The position numbers were made by a program, and so were the translations under genes. A stretch of DNA of 64,000 nt from Plesiocystis pacifica SIR-1 (GTDB lineage Bacteria; Myxococcota_A; Polyangia; Nannocystales; Nannocystaceae): contig NZ_ABCS01000051.1 of NCBI RefSeq assembly GCF_000170895.1, positions 1 through 64,000 on the forward strand. Reading direction: 5' to 3'. Shown piece after piece: positions 17,418-25,635 of the stretch (positions are counted from its first letter, which is position 1; each line of letters opens with the position of its first letter). Below the pieces are notes generated by a model. That model was not told where the DNA came from and did no database searches. It worked only from the letters and a program-made list of their open reading frames with translations.

Positions 17418-19340
17418 TCAACCCTCGCTCAAGAGCTCGCCCAGCTGTTTCGCGCGCACGGACAGGCCCGAGGCGAGGATCGTGCCCTCCCCGTCGACGA
17501 CGATCATCGTCGGCACGCCGATGACGTTGAAGCGCTCCGAGAGCACCTGCCGCTCCTCCATGCTCGGGACGGAGTGCAGCCAGGGCATGGGCCAGTCGTT
17601 CTCGCGGTAGCGGCTCACGGTCTCGCCCGCGTCGTCCCAGGACACGGAGATGATCTCGACCCGGCGCGCGCCCAGGTCGAGCGCGCGGTAGTCGGCCGGG
17701 GCGGGGGCCTCACCAGCCTTGGCCGGCGCGACCTCGGCCCCGTTGAGCGCGGCATAGACCGCGTGCAGCTCGGGCAGGTCGGCGACGCAGGGGGCACACC
17801 AGGTCGCCCAAAAGTCGAGGGCGTAGACCTGCCCGGCCATGCCCTCGGAGGTGATCGGGTCGCCGCCGCCCAGGCGCGGGAGGCTGAACGCGGGCATGGC
17901 CTTGCCCGGCGCCGTGGCCCGGTCGGGGTCGTACTGCCCGGCCATGTGGGCGTACATCGTGCCCTCGAAGCGCGGGTCCTGGAGGGCCTCGTAGGCCGCC
18001 TTGCTGGCCTGGACCGCGGCCTCGTCAGGGCTTTGGTTGGCCCACAAAATACCCAGCAAGACCGCGCCGACGACCTTGGCGTCGGGGTGCTCGCGCACGG
18101 CTCGGTCGCGGTAGTCCGGCTTGGGGCTGAGCTTGAGGGCCTGGCTCAGGGCCCAAGGGCGCAGCGACCACGCCGCGTCGTCGGGCTCGAGGGTGGCGAA
18201 GAGCTCGTCGACCAGGGCGGCGTCGGCCTCGAACTCCGGGGCGAGCTGCTCGGCCCAGATCACCAGGCCCGCGGTGCGCACGGCCCCCTCGAGCGTCCGC
18301 ACCGCGTCCGCGGTCTGATCGATGACGGCCTGCTGCACCCGCTCACGCAGCGCGTCGGCCTCCTCGGGCTCGGCCTCGCTCTCGGCCATGGCCTCGGCCC
18401 ACAGCTCGCTGGACAGGGCGCTCAGCCGCCAGTCCAGCGCGACGATGGCCCCAAAGTCCGAGCTCGGATCGTCGGGGGTCGAGGCCGCGACCTTCCCGGG
18501 CAGCCCGGGGGGCGTCATCGCGGCGGGGTCGAAGCGCAGCTCGAGGGTCTCGGCGCCGGGCTCGACGCGGACGACGCTGAAGTAGTCGCCGCCGCCGTCG
18601 TAGACGAAGCTCGCCGCCTCGGTGCCGTTGATGGTCCGGCTCGAGTTCGTCGCCGACGCGAGCTGGTAGCGAAACTCCGTGGCCCCGAGCTCGAGGTCCG
18701 CCGGGTTGAGCTTGACCTTGGCGAGGAAGGTGCCGTCGGCCTGGGGCTCGAACTCGAAGCCGACGCGCTCTCCGGGCGAAGGCGCGGGCTTGCCCTGCCC
18801 CTCCCCCGCTCCGGGGGTCGCGTCGGCCTTGGCTTCGGCTTCGGCTTCTGCTTCGGCTTCCAGCTCCGGCCAGCCCTGAAAAAAGCCAAAGCCGGCGATG
18901 GACTCGCGCTCGGCGTAGCTCTCGGGCCGCTCGTGGGTGCCCAGGGTGACCTGCAGCTCGTGCACGCCCCCATCCAGCGGCACGTGCACGCTCGCCTGGG
19001 CATGGCCGACGCCCGTGAACATCAGCTCGATGAAGCCCTGGCCCTCGAGGCTCAGCTCGAAGCGCCCGTCAGCGTCCACGTCGACGGGCTCGGCGGGCGC
19101 CCGAACGCTGCGCACGATGTGGGCGTGGGCCAGGGCCATGCGCTCGCCGTCGTGACCCACGACGCTCCCGCGCAAGGTGGTGGGGCCCTGGGTCTGCGCG
19201 TCGGCGGTCGCGTCCGCCCCGGGAGCCGTCGCGCCGCCCTCCGGGTCCGCCGGGGTCGCGCAGGCCAGGGCGAACGCGGCGAGGGTCGAGGCTGCCAGGC
19301 GCGACACCTGGCGGGGGAACGAGCGGGGGAGGTGTCGCAT
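17418..19340 (-). CDS. Lipoprotein with C-terminal TlpA-type thioredoxin domain
   Basis: 640 residues. The signal peptide ends at FALAC. The N-terminal third holds a carboxypeptidase-regulatory-like beta domain (TLRGSVVGHDGERMALAHAH) and a low-complexity EAEAEAEAKA stretch, followed by a long helical middle region. The last 150 residues are a TlpA/ResA-like thioredoxin fold with WCAPC at 514-518 and the cis-Pro loop GVPTMIVVD. Such domains reduce disulfides in the periplasm, often during cytochrome c maturation. The ATG at 19340 is preferred to one six codons earlier because it begins the signal peptide. It sits 34 bp upstream of prfC on the same strand. Confidence 0.85.
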   Translation of the reverse strand: MRHLPRSFPRQVSRLAASTLAAFALACATPADPEGGATAPGADATADAQTQGPTTLRGSVVGHDGERMALAHAHIVRSVRAPAEPVDVDADGRFELSLEGQGFIELMFTGVGHAQASVHVPLDGGVHELQVTLGTHERPESYAERESIAGFGFFQGWPELEAEAEAEAEAKADATPGAGEGQGKPAPSPGERVGFEFEPQADGTFLAKVKLNPADLELGATEFRYQLASATNSSRTINGTEAASFVYDGGGDYFSVVRVEPGAETLELRFDPAAMTPPGLPGKVAASTPDDPSSDFGAIVALDWRLSALSSELWAEAMAESEAEPEEADALRERVQQAVIDQTADAVRTLEGAVRTAGLVIWAEQLAPEFEADAALVDELFATLEPDDAAWSLRPWALSQALKLSPKPDYRDRAVREHPDAKVVGAVLLGILWANQSPDEAAVQASKAAYEALQDPRFEGTMYAHMAGQYDPDRATAPGKAMPAFSLPRLGGGDPITSEGMAGQVYALDFWATWCAPCVADLPELHAVYAALNGAEVAPAKAGEAPAPADYRALDLGARRVEIISVSWDDAGETVSRYRENDWPMPWLHSVPSMEERQVLSERFNVIGVPTMIVVDGEGTILASGLSVRAKQLGELLSEG

Positions 19341-19410
19341 GCAGGTCCAGTGGGCCAAGGCCAGACCGGCCCAGCTTAGCAGCCCGCCAGCGCGACACCT
19401 CGCGCCGAGG

Positions 19411-20199
19411 TCAATCGCGGCGCTTTTGGCCGGTCAGCGAGACGATCACGTTGGAGGTCGCGCGGAAATTCGGCAGCTTGCACATCTCGATGAAGGCGCG
19501 GAACTCCTCGTCGGTGATGTCGATGCCCTCGACGTGCGGGAGGGCCTGGCCGATGCGCTCGAAGGTCTGCACGTAGAACTTGGTCAGCGGCAAGGAGCCG
19601 CCCCACTCGTAGACCAGCCCCGAGTAGCTCACGTTCTGGAAGCCAGCGTCCTCCATCTCGCAGCTGAGGTGGCGGCCGCAGTCGGAGCGAAAGCCCCCCG
19701 CGGCCAGCAGCTCGTCGAGCGCGCCCCAGCCCTTGTCGAACAGCGCCTCGTGCTCGGGGCGGGCCGCGACCATCGACGAGAAGTCGGAGGACTCCAGCAC
19801 GGCCCAGCCCCCGGGGCGGAGGATGTCGAGGACCTGGCGGAGCACCGGCATGCGGTCGGGCTGGTGCTCCAGCACCGCCCGCGAGTGGACCAGGTCGAAG
19901 CGGTTCGCCGGCAGGGGGTCCGTGCCCATGCGGTGCGCCTTGACCTCGAGGTTGGGCCCCGCGAGGGGCTCGAGGAAGCGGGTCTCGAGGTCGGTGGCGA
20001 GCACGTGCCCCGTCGGCCCCACACGCCAGGCCAGCCACTCGGCGACCGAACCGCCGCCGCCGCCAAATTCGAGGCAGCGCCACCCCGGCGAGATGCCAAC
20101 GCGCTCGCAATGCCCCTGCGTGATCGGATCACAAAAGCGCTCGAGCTCGCGCAGGCGCTCCCGCTCTTCACTCCACTCGTGATCGAAGTAGTACTCCAT
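19411..20199 (-). CDS. Class I SAM-dependent methyltransferase
   Basis: 262 residues with a Rossmann methyltransferase core. Motif I is LEFGGGGGSVAEWLA (about 43-57), the acidic residue binding the SAM ribose is in VLATDLE, motif IV is FDLVHSRAVLEH, and motif VI is LRPGGWAVLES. The 70 C-terminal residues form an added cap. The substrate is not predictable, since the type covers small-molecule and natural-product methylation. It lies upstream of the TlpA lipoprotein gene on the same strand (70 bp gap) and diverges from the AspH-like gene at 20360. Confidence 0.88.
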   Translation of the reverse strand: MEYYFDHEWSEERERLRELERFCDPITQGHCERVGISPGWRCLEFGGGGGSVAEWLAWRVGPTGHVLATDLETRFLEPLAGPNLEVKAHRMGTDPLPANRFDLVHSRAVLEHQPDRMPVLRQVLDILRPGGWAVLESSDFSSMVAARPEHEALFDKGWGALDELLAAGGFRSDCGRHLSCEMEDAGFQNVSYSGLVYEWGGSLPLTKFYVQTFERIGQALPHVEGIDITDEEFRAFIEMCKLPNFRATSNVIVSLTGQKRRD

Positions 20200-20359
20200 C
20201 TACGACGAGCTTAACCCAAGCGCGACCCTCTTCCATAGCGTCGACCGTCCCGTCGGCGCCCTCAGCGGGCTGGGCGCTCGCGCCCCTCGGCCCGAGACGC
20301 TCCCGAGACTTTTTGTCGTTGTCGTGATCTCCCGGAAGCCCGCACACTCTATCGGGCCG

Positions 20360-21145
20360 ATGCCAACCGCGGCGAGCACCTCCCTCGAGGCCCAGACACT
20401 CCAACGCCTGCGTCGACCTCCCGGCACCCTCGACACCCTCCGTGACCGGGTGCTCGTCGGGCTGGTCTACTCGAGAGCCTGGGCGGCCCTCGAGGCCCTC
20501 GTATGCCGGGGCTCCAAAGCGCCCCTTCGCCCCTTCCTCGGCGTCGGTGACGTCCCGGGCCTCGACAGCCTGCGACCCAACTTCGAGGCGATCCAACGCG
20601 AGGCCCTGGCCGTCATGGCGACCCGCGAGGTCCCGAGCTTCGCCGAGCTCGAGCCCGGGCAAGCGCGGATCGGGGGCGACCGCAACTGGAAGGTCTTCGC
20701 CCTCCACGCCTTCGGCCCCGTCGAGTCCAACCTCGCCCGCTGCCCCGAGACCGCGCGAGTGCTCGCGAGCATTCCCGGCGTGGTCTCGGCCTCCTTTTCG
20801 ATCATGCGAGGGCCCAAGCGCGTGCCCGTGCACCGGGGGATCTTTCGCGGCTTGATCCGCGTGCACCTCGGCCTCGTGCTCCCGCCGGGGGACGGGCCGT
20901 GCTCGATCACCGTCGGCGGCGAGACCCGGAGCTGGGCCGAGGGCGAGCTGCTCGTGTTCGACGACACCTACCCCCACGGCGTCGAGCAGGGCCGGGTGGG
21001 CGAGCGCGTGATCTTGCTGATCGACATCGAGCGCCCGATCCGGGCCCCCTACCGCTGGCTCAACCGGGCGATGATCCGCGCTGGCGGGCGCAGCAAGTTC
21101 GCCCGCCAGATCCGCGACCGAGTCCGCCGCGGGAGGCGAGCGTGA
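20360..21145 (+). CDS. Aspartyl/asparaginyl beta-hydroxylase-like oxygenase
   Basis: 261 residues of the AspH/LpxO-type 2-oxoglutarate Fe(II) oxygenase family. The two iron-binding histidines are in VPVHRG (His158) and DDTYPHGVEQ (His206), with the 2-oxoglutarate-binding Arg in LIRVHLGL. The preceding WKVFALHAFGPVESNLARCP is typical of the family. Known members hydroxylate Asp/Asn in proteins or the acyl chains of lipid A. The ATG at 20360 removes an unrelated extension. The stop overlaps the next gene (GTGA), so the two products probably act together. Confidence 0.88.
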   Translation: MPTAASTSLEAQTLQRLRRPPGTLDTLRDRVLVGLVYSRAWAALEALVCRGSKAPLRPFLGVGDVPGLDSLRPNFEAIQREALAVMATREVPSFAELEPGQARIGGDRNWKVFALHAFGPVESNLARCPETARVLASIPGVVSASFSIMRGPKRVPVHRGIFRGLIRVHLGLVLPPGDGPCSITVGGETRSWAEGELLVFDDTYPHGVEQGRVGERVILLIDIERPIRAPYRWLNRAMIRAGGRSKFARQIRDRVRRGRRA

Positions 21146-21981
21146 CCGTCACCGAGCGCTGGGTGCAGACCCGCGAGAGCCCCCGCATCCGCGTGCGCTG
21201 CGTGATCCACGAGGGCCCCCCGGAGCCGGCGCACACCGTCGTGATGGTCCCGGGCTGGCTGTCGAGCGCCGAAGAGAAGCAGACCGTCGCCGTCGAGCTC
21301 GCCCGCCACGCCCGGGTGATCGTGCTCGAGGCCCGGGGTCACGGCGGCTCGGACCGCCCGCGGGTCCCCGGCGCCTACTCCATCGAGGCCTTCGCCCGCG
21401 AGCTCGGCGTGGTCATCGAGGCCTTCGGGCTGCGAGCCGGCGCCTACTCGGTGTTCGCCTTTTGCCTGGCCACGGGCTGGACCCGGGCGCTGTTCAACGA
21501 CGGCTTCGAGCCCCGCCCCGTCGGGCTGGTCCTGGCCACGCCGGCGGGGCGCTACCGCGGCGCCGCCTTGCTAAACGCGACCGCGCGGGCCGTCCCCGAC
21601 CCGCTCCTCGCCGGCGTCCAGCGCATCGCCACCCGGGCCTGGATCGCCCTCGTGCCCGGGGAGCGGGCGACCATCGAGCAGACGGATCGGCGCGTGCGCG
21701 AGCAAGACGGCTGGGTCCAGCGCCGCATCGCCGCCACCTGCAGCGCGCGCATGCCCTTCATCCCCACGCCCAACCTCCCGCAGCTGTGGCTGGTCAACGA
21801 GGGCGACCCCTTCGTCGAGGCCCCGCCGATGACCGACGCGGTCGAGCTGTGGACGATCCGCTCCTCGCACCTGTGGATCGACGGGCGCGAGCGCGAGGTG
21901 GCTGATCGCGTCGCCGAGTTCCTGACCCGCCAGGGCGCCAGCATCGAGAGCACCCCCGCGGCGGTGGGCCAGACCCCCTGA
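21142..21981 (+). CDS. Alpha/beta-hydrolase-fold protein with cysteine nucleophile position
   Basis: 279 residues. The oxyanion-hole strand VVMVPGW, the VLEARGHGGSD segment and the order of motifs fit the alpha/beta hydrolase fold. The nucleophile elbow, normally GxSxG, reads AFCLA (106-110), putting Cys108 in place of Ser. The other triad members look intact: Asp222 in NEGDPF and His243 in SSHLW. A Cys nucleophile occurs in dienelactone hydrolase and PHA synthase (GxCxG); no other PhaC signature was noted. The GTG at 21142 overlaps the AspH-like stop codon, so translation is coupled. The substrate is unknown, but an ester or thioester linked to the oxygenase product is plausible. Confidence 0.8.
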   Translation: MTVTERWVQTRESPRIRVRCVIHEGPPEPAHTVVMVPGWLSSAEEKQTVAVELARHARVIVLEARGHGGSDRPRVPGAYSIEAFARELGVVIEAFGLRAGAYSVFAFCLATGWTRALFNDGFEPRPVGLVLATPAGRYRGAALLNATARAVPDPLLAGVQRIATRAWIALVPGERATIEQTDRRVREQDGWVQRRIAATCSARMPFIPTPNLPQLWLVNEGDPFVEAPPMTDAVELWTIRSSHLWIDGREREVADRVAEFLTRQGASIESTPAAVGQTP

Positions 21982-22174
21982 GCGAGGGCCTCGACTGGCT
22001 GGCGCGGTGGCTCGACGCCGTGCTCCGCCGCTCCGGCCGGGAACACGGCATCGTGATCCGCACACCGATGTCAATAGTCGAGCTTCGCTACCGCTCAGTT
22101 CCGGTAATCGGCGTACGAGGTGTGTAAAACTCTCTGGTGCTCATTCCCCTCCGCGAAGCGAGCGAGTCACTGCC

Positions 22175-23182
22175 ATGCCCATTTGCGCCACATGGATCCA
22201 CTCCCCGCTCACCCGCGCTGCAGTCGAGGCCCAGGCGCCCATCCGGGCGTGCTGCCACGGCGAGCGCCTCGAGCTCCAGACCGCAGATGGGCGCCGCTTC
22301 GAGCTCGCGGTCATCGACGACCAGCAGCGCCCGGTCCTCGCCCTCGCCGTCCAGGTCGACGTCGAGCGCGGGCAGATGTGGCTGCTCGCCGGCCTCGGAG
22401 ACGACGAAGAGCCCGTGCTGCTCTCGACCGCCTTCCCGCCCGTGGAGGGCGCAGCGTTCGAGCAGGTGCCGCTGTCCGACGCGACGACCGTCGGCTGCGG
22501 AGCCGTCCTCGATCAGCGCTGGGTGCCGGGCGCGGTCGTGCTGATCCGCGAAGCCGCCGAGCAGGGTGTGTCCGTCGTCGGCAACGAGGTCCAGGCCTGG
22601 AGCCTCGGTGGCAGCTTGCTGTGGCGGGCCTACGGGGGGCAGATCGACGGCATCGAGTGGATCGATCGCTTCGCCGACGTGGCGTCCGCGGACAGCCTGA
22701 CCCTCGTGTGCACCGGCGAGGACGCGCGGGTCGCCGTGCTCGTGGGCGAGTGGGCCAAGCCCGAGCTCGCGCCGACCCGCTGGCGGCGGGACCTCGAGCT
22801 CGAAGGGGCGACCGCCGACCAGTTCCCTGCCGTGACGATCGGTAGCCACCTCGCTCGGGTCGGGAGCTCTGAGGTCTGGGTCTACGCGGCCACGCACGGC
22901 GACGAGGCGACCGAGCGCCGCCGCTACCACGTGGCACGCTTTCGCCGCGGACCCACCGGCGTCACCCTGGAAGCCCACGCCAGCGGGCCTGGGTTGGTGT
23001 TCGGGCTGTGGCGAGGCCCCGGCGACGCGCTGTGGCTCGGCCGCGGCGAGGAGCGTCCGGACGAGCGCTGGGATCGGAAGCTCGGCAGCCTCGACGAGGC
23101 GCTGGCCTTCGCCCCGCGCTTCGAGCCGCCGCAGCCCGAGCGCGTCCACGACGTCTCGCTCAGCTGGCTCGCCCTCGGTTGA
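22175..23182 (+). CDS. Hypothetical protein, beta-rich
   Basis: 335 residues with no signal peptide or membrane segment and no recognised family. The sequence is rich in short strands with DG/GD turns (for example GEDARVAVLVGEWAKPEL and RVGSSEVWVYAATHGDE), which could be a beta-propeller. Three cysteines lie near the N-terminus (ICATW, RACCHG). The ATG at 22175 is chosen because similarity in composition begins there; the 56-codon upstream extension is Arg/Pro-rich and unlike coding sequence. It is transcribed alone, 193 bp after the hydrolase gene. Confidence 0.65.
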   Translation: MPICATWIHSPLTRAAVEAQAPIRACCHGERLELQTADGRRFELAVIDDQQRPVLALAVQVDVERGQMWLLAGLGDDEEPVLLSTAFPPVEGAAFEQVPLSDATTVGCGAVLDQRWVPGAVVLIREAAEQGVSVVGNEVQAWSLGGSLLWRAYGGQIDGIEWIDRFADVASADSLTLVCTGEDARVAVLVGEWAKPELAPTRWRRDLELEGATADQFPAVTIGSHLARVGSSEVWVYAATHGDEATERRRYHVARFRRGPTGVTLEAHASGPGLVFGLWRGPGDALWLGRGEERPDERWDRKLGSLDEALAFAPRFEPPQPERVHDVSLSWLALG

Positions 23183-23330
23183 CTCGCGGGCTCCGCGTGT
23201 CCGCGAGCGCCCATTTCATTCCGCACAGTTGAACCCCGCGGTGTGTTGCTTCACGCGCGACTCGAGTGGCCCTCGATGTCGCCGCGAACAAACTATAACT
23301 CGTCGTCACTTCCTCCTCCGAGGTCGCCAA

Positions 23331-23645
23331 AACGACACCGTCGTGCTGTACGGCGGCATCAAGGACGCCGGGGTCATCGGCAACTCCGGCAACGACGATA
23401 TCGAGTTCTGGCACGGGCTGCGGCTCGACGTCACCACTGGCGGGGGCGACGACTGGATCTTCTCGAGGGCCTACCAGACCAGCCACATCACCACCCACGA
23501 CGGCGACGACGAGATCATCGTCGAAGACGGCACGGCCATCATCGACTCTGGCGACGGACTCGACGACATCACCACCGGCAACGGCGACGACACCATCGAC
23601 TCTGGCGTCGGGGCCGACGTCATCGACGCAGGCAACGGCGAGGAC
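23331..23645 (+). pseudogene. Remnant of an RTX-type (GGxGxD) calcium-binding repeat protein
   Basis: About 105 codons in one frame contain degenerate RTX nonapeptides: GGGDDWIF, DGDDEIIVED, SGDGLDDITTG, NGDDTIDSG and VGADVIDAGNGED. Such repeats bind calcium in secreted adhesins, proteases and haemolysins. There is no credible start, signal or secretion domain upstream, and the frame runs without a stop straight into the antisense of the neighbouring lipoprotein gene, 40 bp past the last repeat. It is best read as a truncated fragment. The flanking 23183-23330 shows nothing else recognisable. Confidence 0.6.
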
Positions 23646-23684
23646 CCCCCGCACTCCGAGACCGATCGGGCCGTCGCTCCTCGC

Positions 23685-25595
23685 TCAGGGGATCGGCGGC
23701 ACCTCGTAGATCGGCTTGACGTCCGCCCCGCCCGTGTAGGCGTAGGAACCCGCCGGCCCGTAGCCATAGACCGTCAACCCGAAGGCGTTGTCGCCCTCGA
23801 CGAGGTGCGCCCCCTCGCCCACGGGGCACACGATCGACCAGTACTCCGTGGCCTCCAGCGTGCCCGCGGCCTGCTCCACGCAGCCGCCCGGGAGCGCCCC
23901 GCCGTCGAGGGTGATGTTGCCGAGGCTCGGCCCGTCGCCGCCCTGCTCGTAGGGCGTGGACAGCACGAAGTAGTTGCTGGTCCAGCTGGGCGGGGTCAGG
24001 AACACGTAGCGCTCGCGGTACTGGTCGATGGAGGGGAAGTAGGTCAGCGCCGGGTCGCCGGTGAAGGCCATGGTGTAGCCCTGGCTGACCAGGATCTGCG
24101 CGACCATGATCGGCGTCGAGGACTCGACCACGAAGTCCTCCTGGGCCCAGGTGTCGAACACCTCGCCGGGCTGGAGCTCGAACTGGTCCCGGGGCGGCGG
24201 CAAGCTGGTGGTCACCGAGGCGGGCTCGGCCACGGCCATGAAGCGCAGCAGGTCGGGCTCGACCCAGCCGCCGCCGCTGCGCTCGGGGCTGTGGGTGATG
24301 ACGAACTGGCTGCCGAGGGAGCTGGCGGGGAAGACCTGCTCCTCGATGTGGTCGGTGCAGCACAGCTCGCCGTCCCAGTTGGGCGGCTCGGGCATGCCGG
24401 GGATGTCGTAGGTGGGGGCGATGGCCCGCTCGCCCGAGGAGAACACGGCGACGGGCTTGTCGGCCTCGACGACGGTGCCGGTCATGTCGCCGGGGATGCC
24501 GGAGCTCGCGATGTTCACGACCTCCCAGCGGTTCAGGTACACGTCGAAGGGCTGCCCGGGCATGCCCACGGGGATGCCGACCATGTCCGAGAGCGTGGTC
24601 GTGCCCGGGCGGATCTCGATGTTGGTCCCGTCCTCGATGGCGACCACGGTGACCGAGGAGCGGTCGGGGATGCCGGCGATGGGGATCGGGGCGATGGGGT
24701 TGGCGGTCGCGTAGCCGATCGCGCGGTGGACCTTGCCCAGGCCCGAGGAGGGCAAGAGCAGCGAGGCGTCGTTGCTGAAGTCGTTGGTGAAGGTGTTGAA
24801 CTGGTAGACGACGATGGGCGCGGTCGCGGTGATCCGAAAGGCGTTGTTGGACTTCCAGGTGCCGGGCGGGCCCGGGGGCTCCTCGGTCGCCTCGGTCCAG
24901 CCGGTGAGCTCGGCCCGGGGCAGCTCGATGGTCTCGAGCTCGCCGGAGGGGATGGTGGTCTGGGCGACCACGAACAGGCTCTCGGGCTCGCCGAGCTCGG
25001 CGATGTTGCGCTCGATGATCACGCTCGCCGGGGTCTCGCCGGCGTTGGCCAGGACGACCCCCCAGGCCTGCATGGACGCGTCGTCGATGCCCCGGGAGTT
25101 GGGCAGGTCGACGGCCCAAAACTCGCACCCGATGTTGGACGGGGTGTCGTCGGCGACGGCGCAGGCGTCGACGCACTCGCCCTCGGCGCAGACCGAGCCC
25201 GAGGCCGAGTCGCAGTCTTCGATGAGCTCGCCGGGCTGGCCGCTCTCGTCGCACTCGACCACGCTGTTGCCCTCGCAGGTCGGCTCGCCGGGGATGCAGG
25301 GCACGCAGCCTTGACCCTCGACGCACACCTCACCGAGCTCGCCGCAGTCGACGGGGTCGCCCTCGCAGGGCGTGTAGATGTTGGCCTCGCAGGTGTTGCA
25401 GGGGCCCTCGGTGTCGGTCGACGAATTCGTCGTGGCGTCGCTGGCCTCGTCGTCGTTCGCGGTCAACGTCGAGTCCGTCGAGTCCGTGAAGATCGACCCG
25501 CCGCCGTCGTTGTTGCAGGCGACCATGCCCGCGCAGGCGAGGGCGAGGGGCGCCCATCGAAGGGGCGGCGTCAGACCAAATCCAAGGGCGTGCAT
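23685..25595 (-). CDS. IgGFc-binding-type surface lipoprotein
   Basis: 636 residues. The lipobox is MVAC in the N-terminal signal, followed by an Asp/Ser/Thr-rich linker and about 90 residues with many cysteines (CNTCEANIYTPCEGD, CVEGQGCVPC, CEGNSVVECDESG), an EGF-like or myxobacterial Cys-rich module. From about residue 155 to the end the sequence follows the IgGFc-binding-protein N-terminal domain (APIVVYQFNT, GTNIEIRPGTTTLSDMVG, MTGTVVEADKPVAVFSSGER). That domain is widespread in myxobacterial and metazoan adhesins, so surface adhesion is the likely role. It is the gene downstream of the FecR-VIT-VWA gene on the same strand (40 bp gap). Confidence 0.88.
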   Translation of the reverse strand: MHALGFGLTPPLRWAPLALACAGMVACNNDGGGSIFTDSTDSTLTANDDEASDATTNSSTDTEGPCNTCEANIYTPCEGDPVDCGELGEVCVEGQGCVPCIPGEPTCEGNSVVECDESGQPGELIEDCDSASGSVCAEGECVDACAVADDTPSNIGCEFWAVDLPNSRGIDDASMQAWGVVLANAGETPASVIIERNIAELGEPESLFVVAQTTIPSGELETIELPRAELTGWTEATEEPPGPPGTWKSNNAFRITATAPIVVYQFNTFTNDFSNDASLLLPSSGLGKVHRAIGYATANPIAPIPIAGIPDRSSVTVVAIEDGTNIEIRPGTTTLSDMVGIPVGMPGQPFDVYLNRWEVVNIASSGIPGDMTGTVVEADKPVAVFSSGERAIAPTYDIPGMPEPPNWDGELCCTDHIEEQVFPASSLGSQFVITHSPERSGGGWVEPDLLRFMAVAEPASVTTSLPPPRDQFELQPGEVFDTWAQEDFVVESSTPIMVAQILVSQGYTMAFTGDPALTYFPSIDQYRERYVFLTPPSWTSNYFVLSTPYEQGGDGPSLGNITLDGGALPGGCVEQAAGTLEATEYWSIVCPVGEGAHLVEGDNAFGLTVYGYGPAGSYAYTGGADVKPIYEVPPIP

Positions 25596-25635
25596 CGAGC
25601 GGTTGTATCACCGCCCGGCACCTGATGACCGTGAG

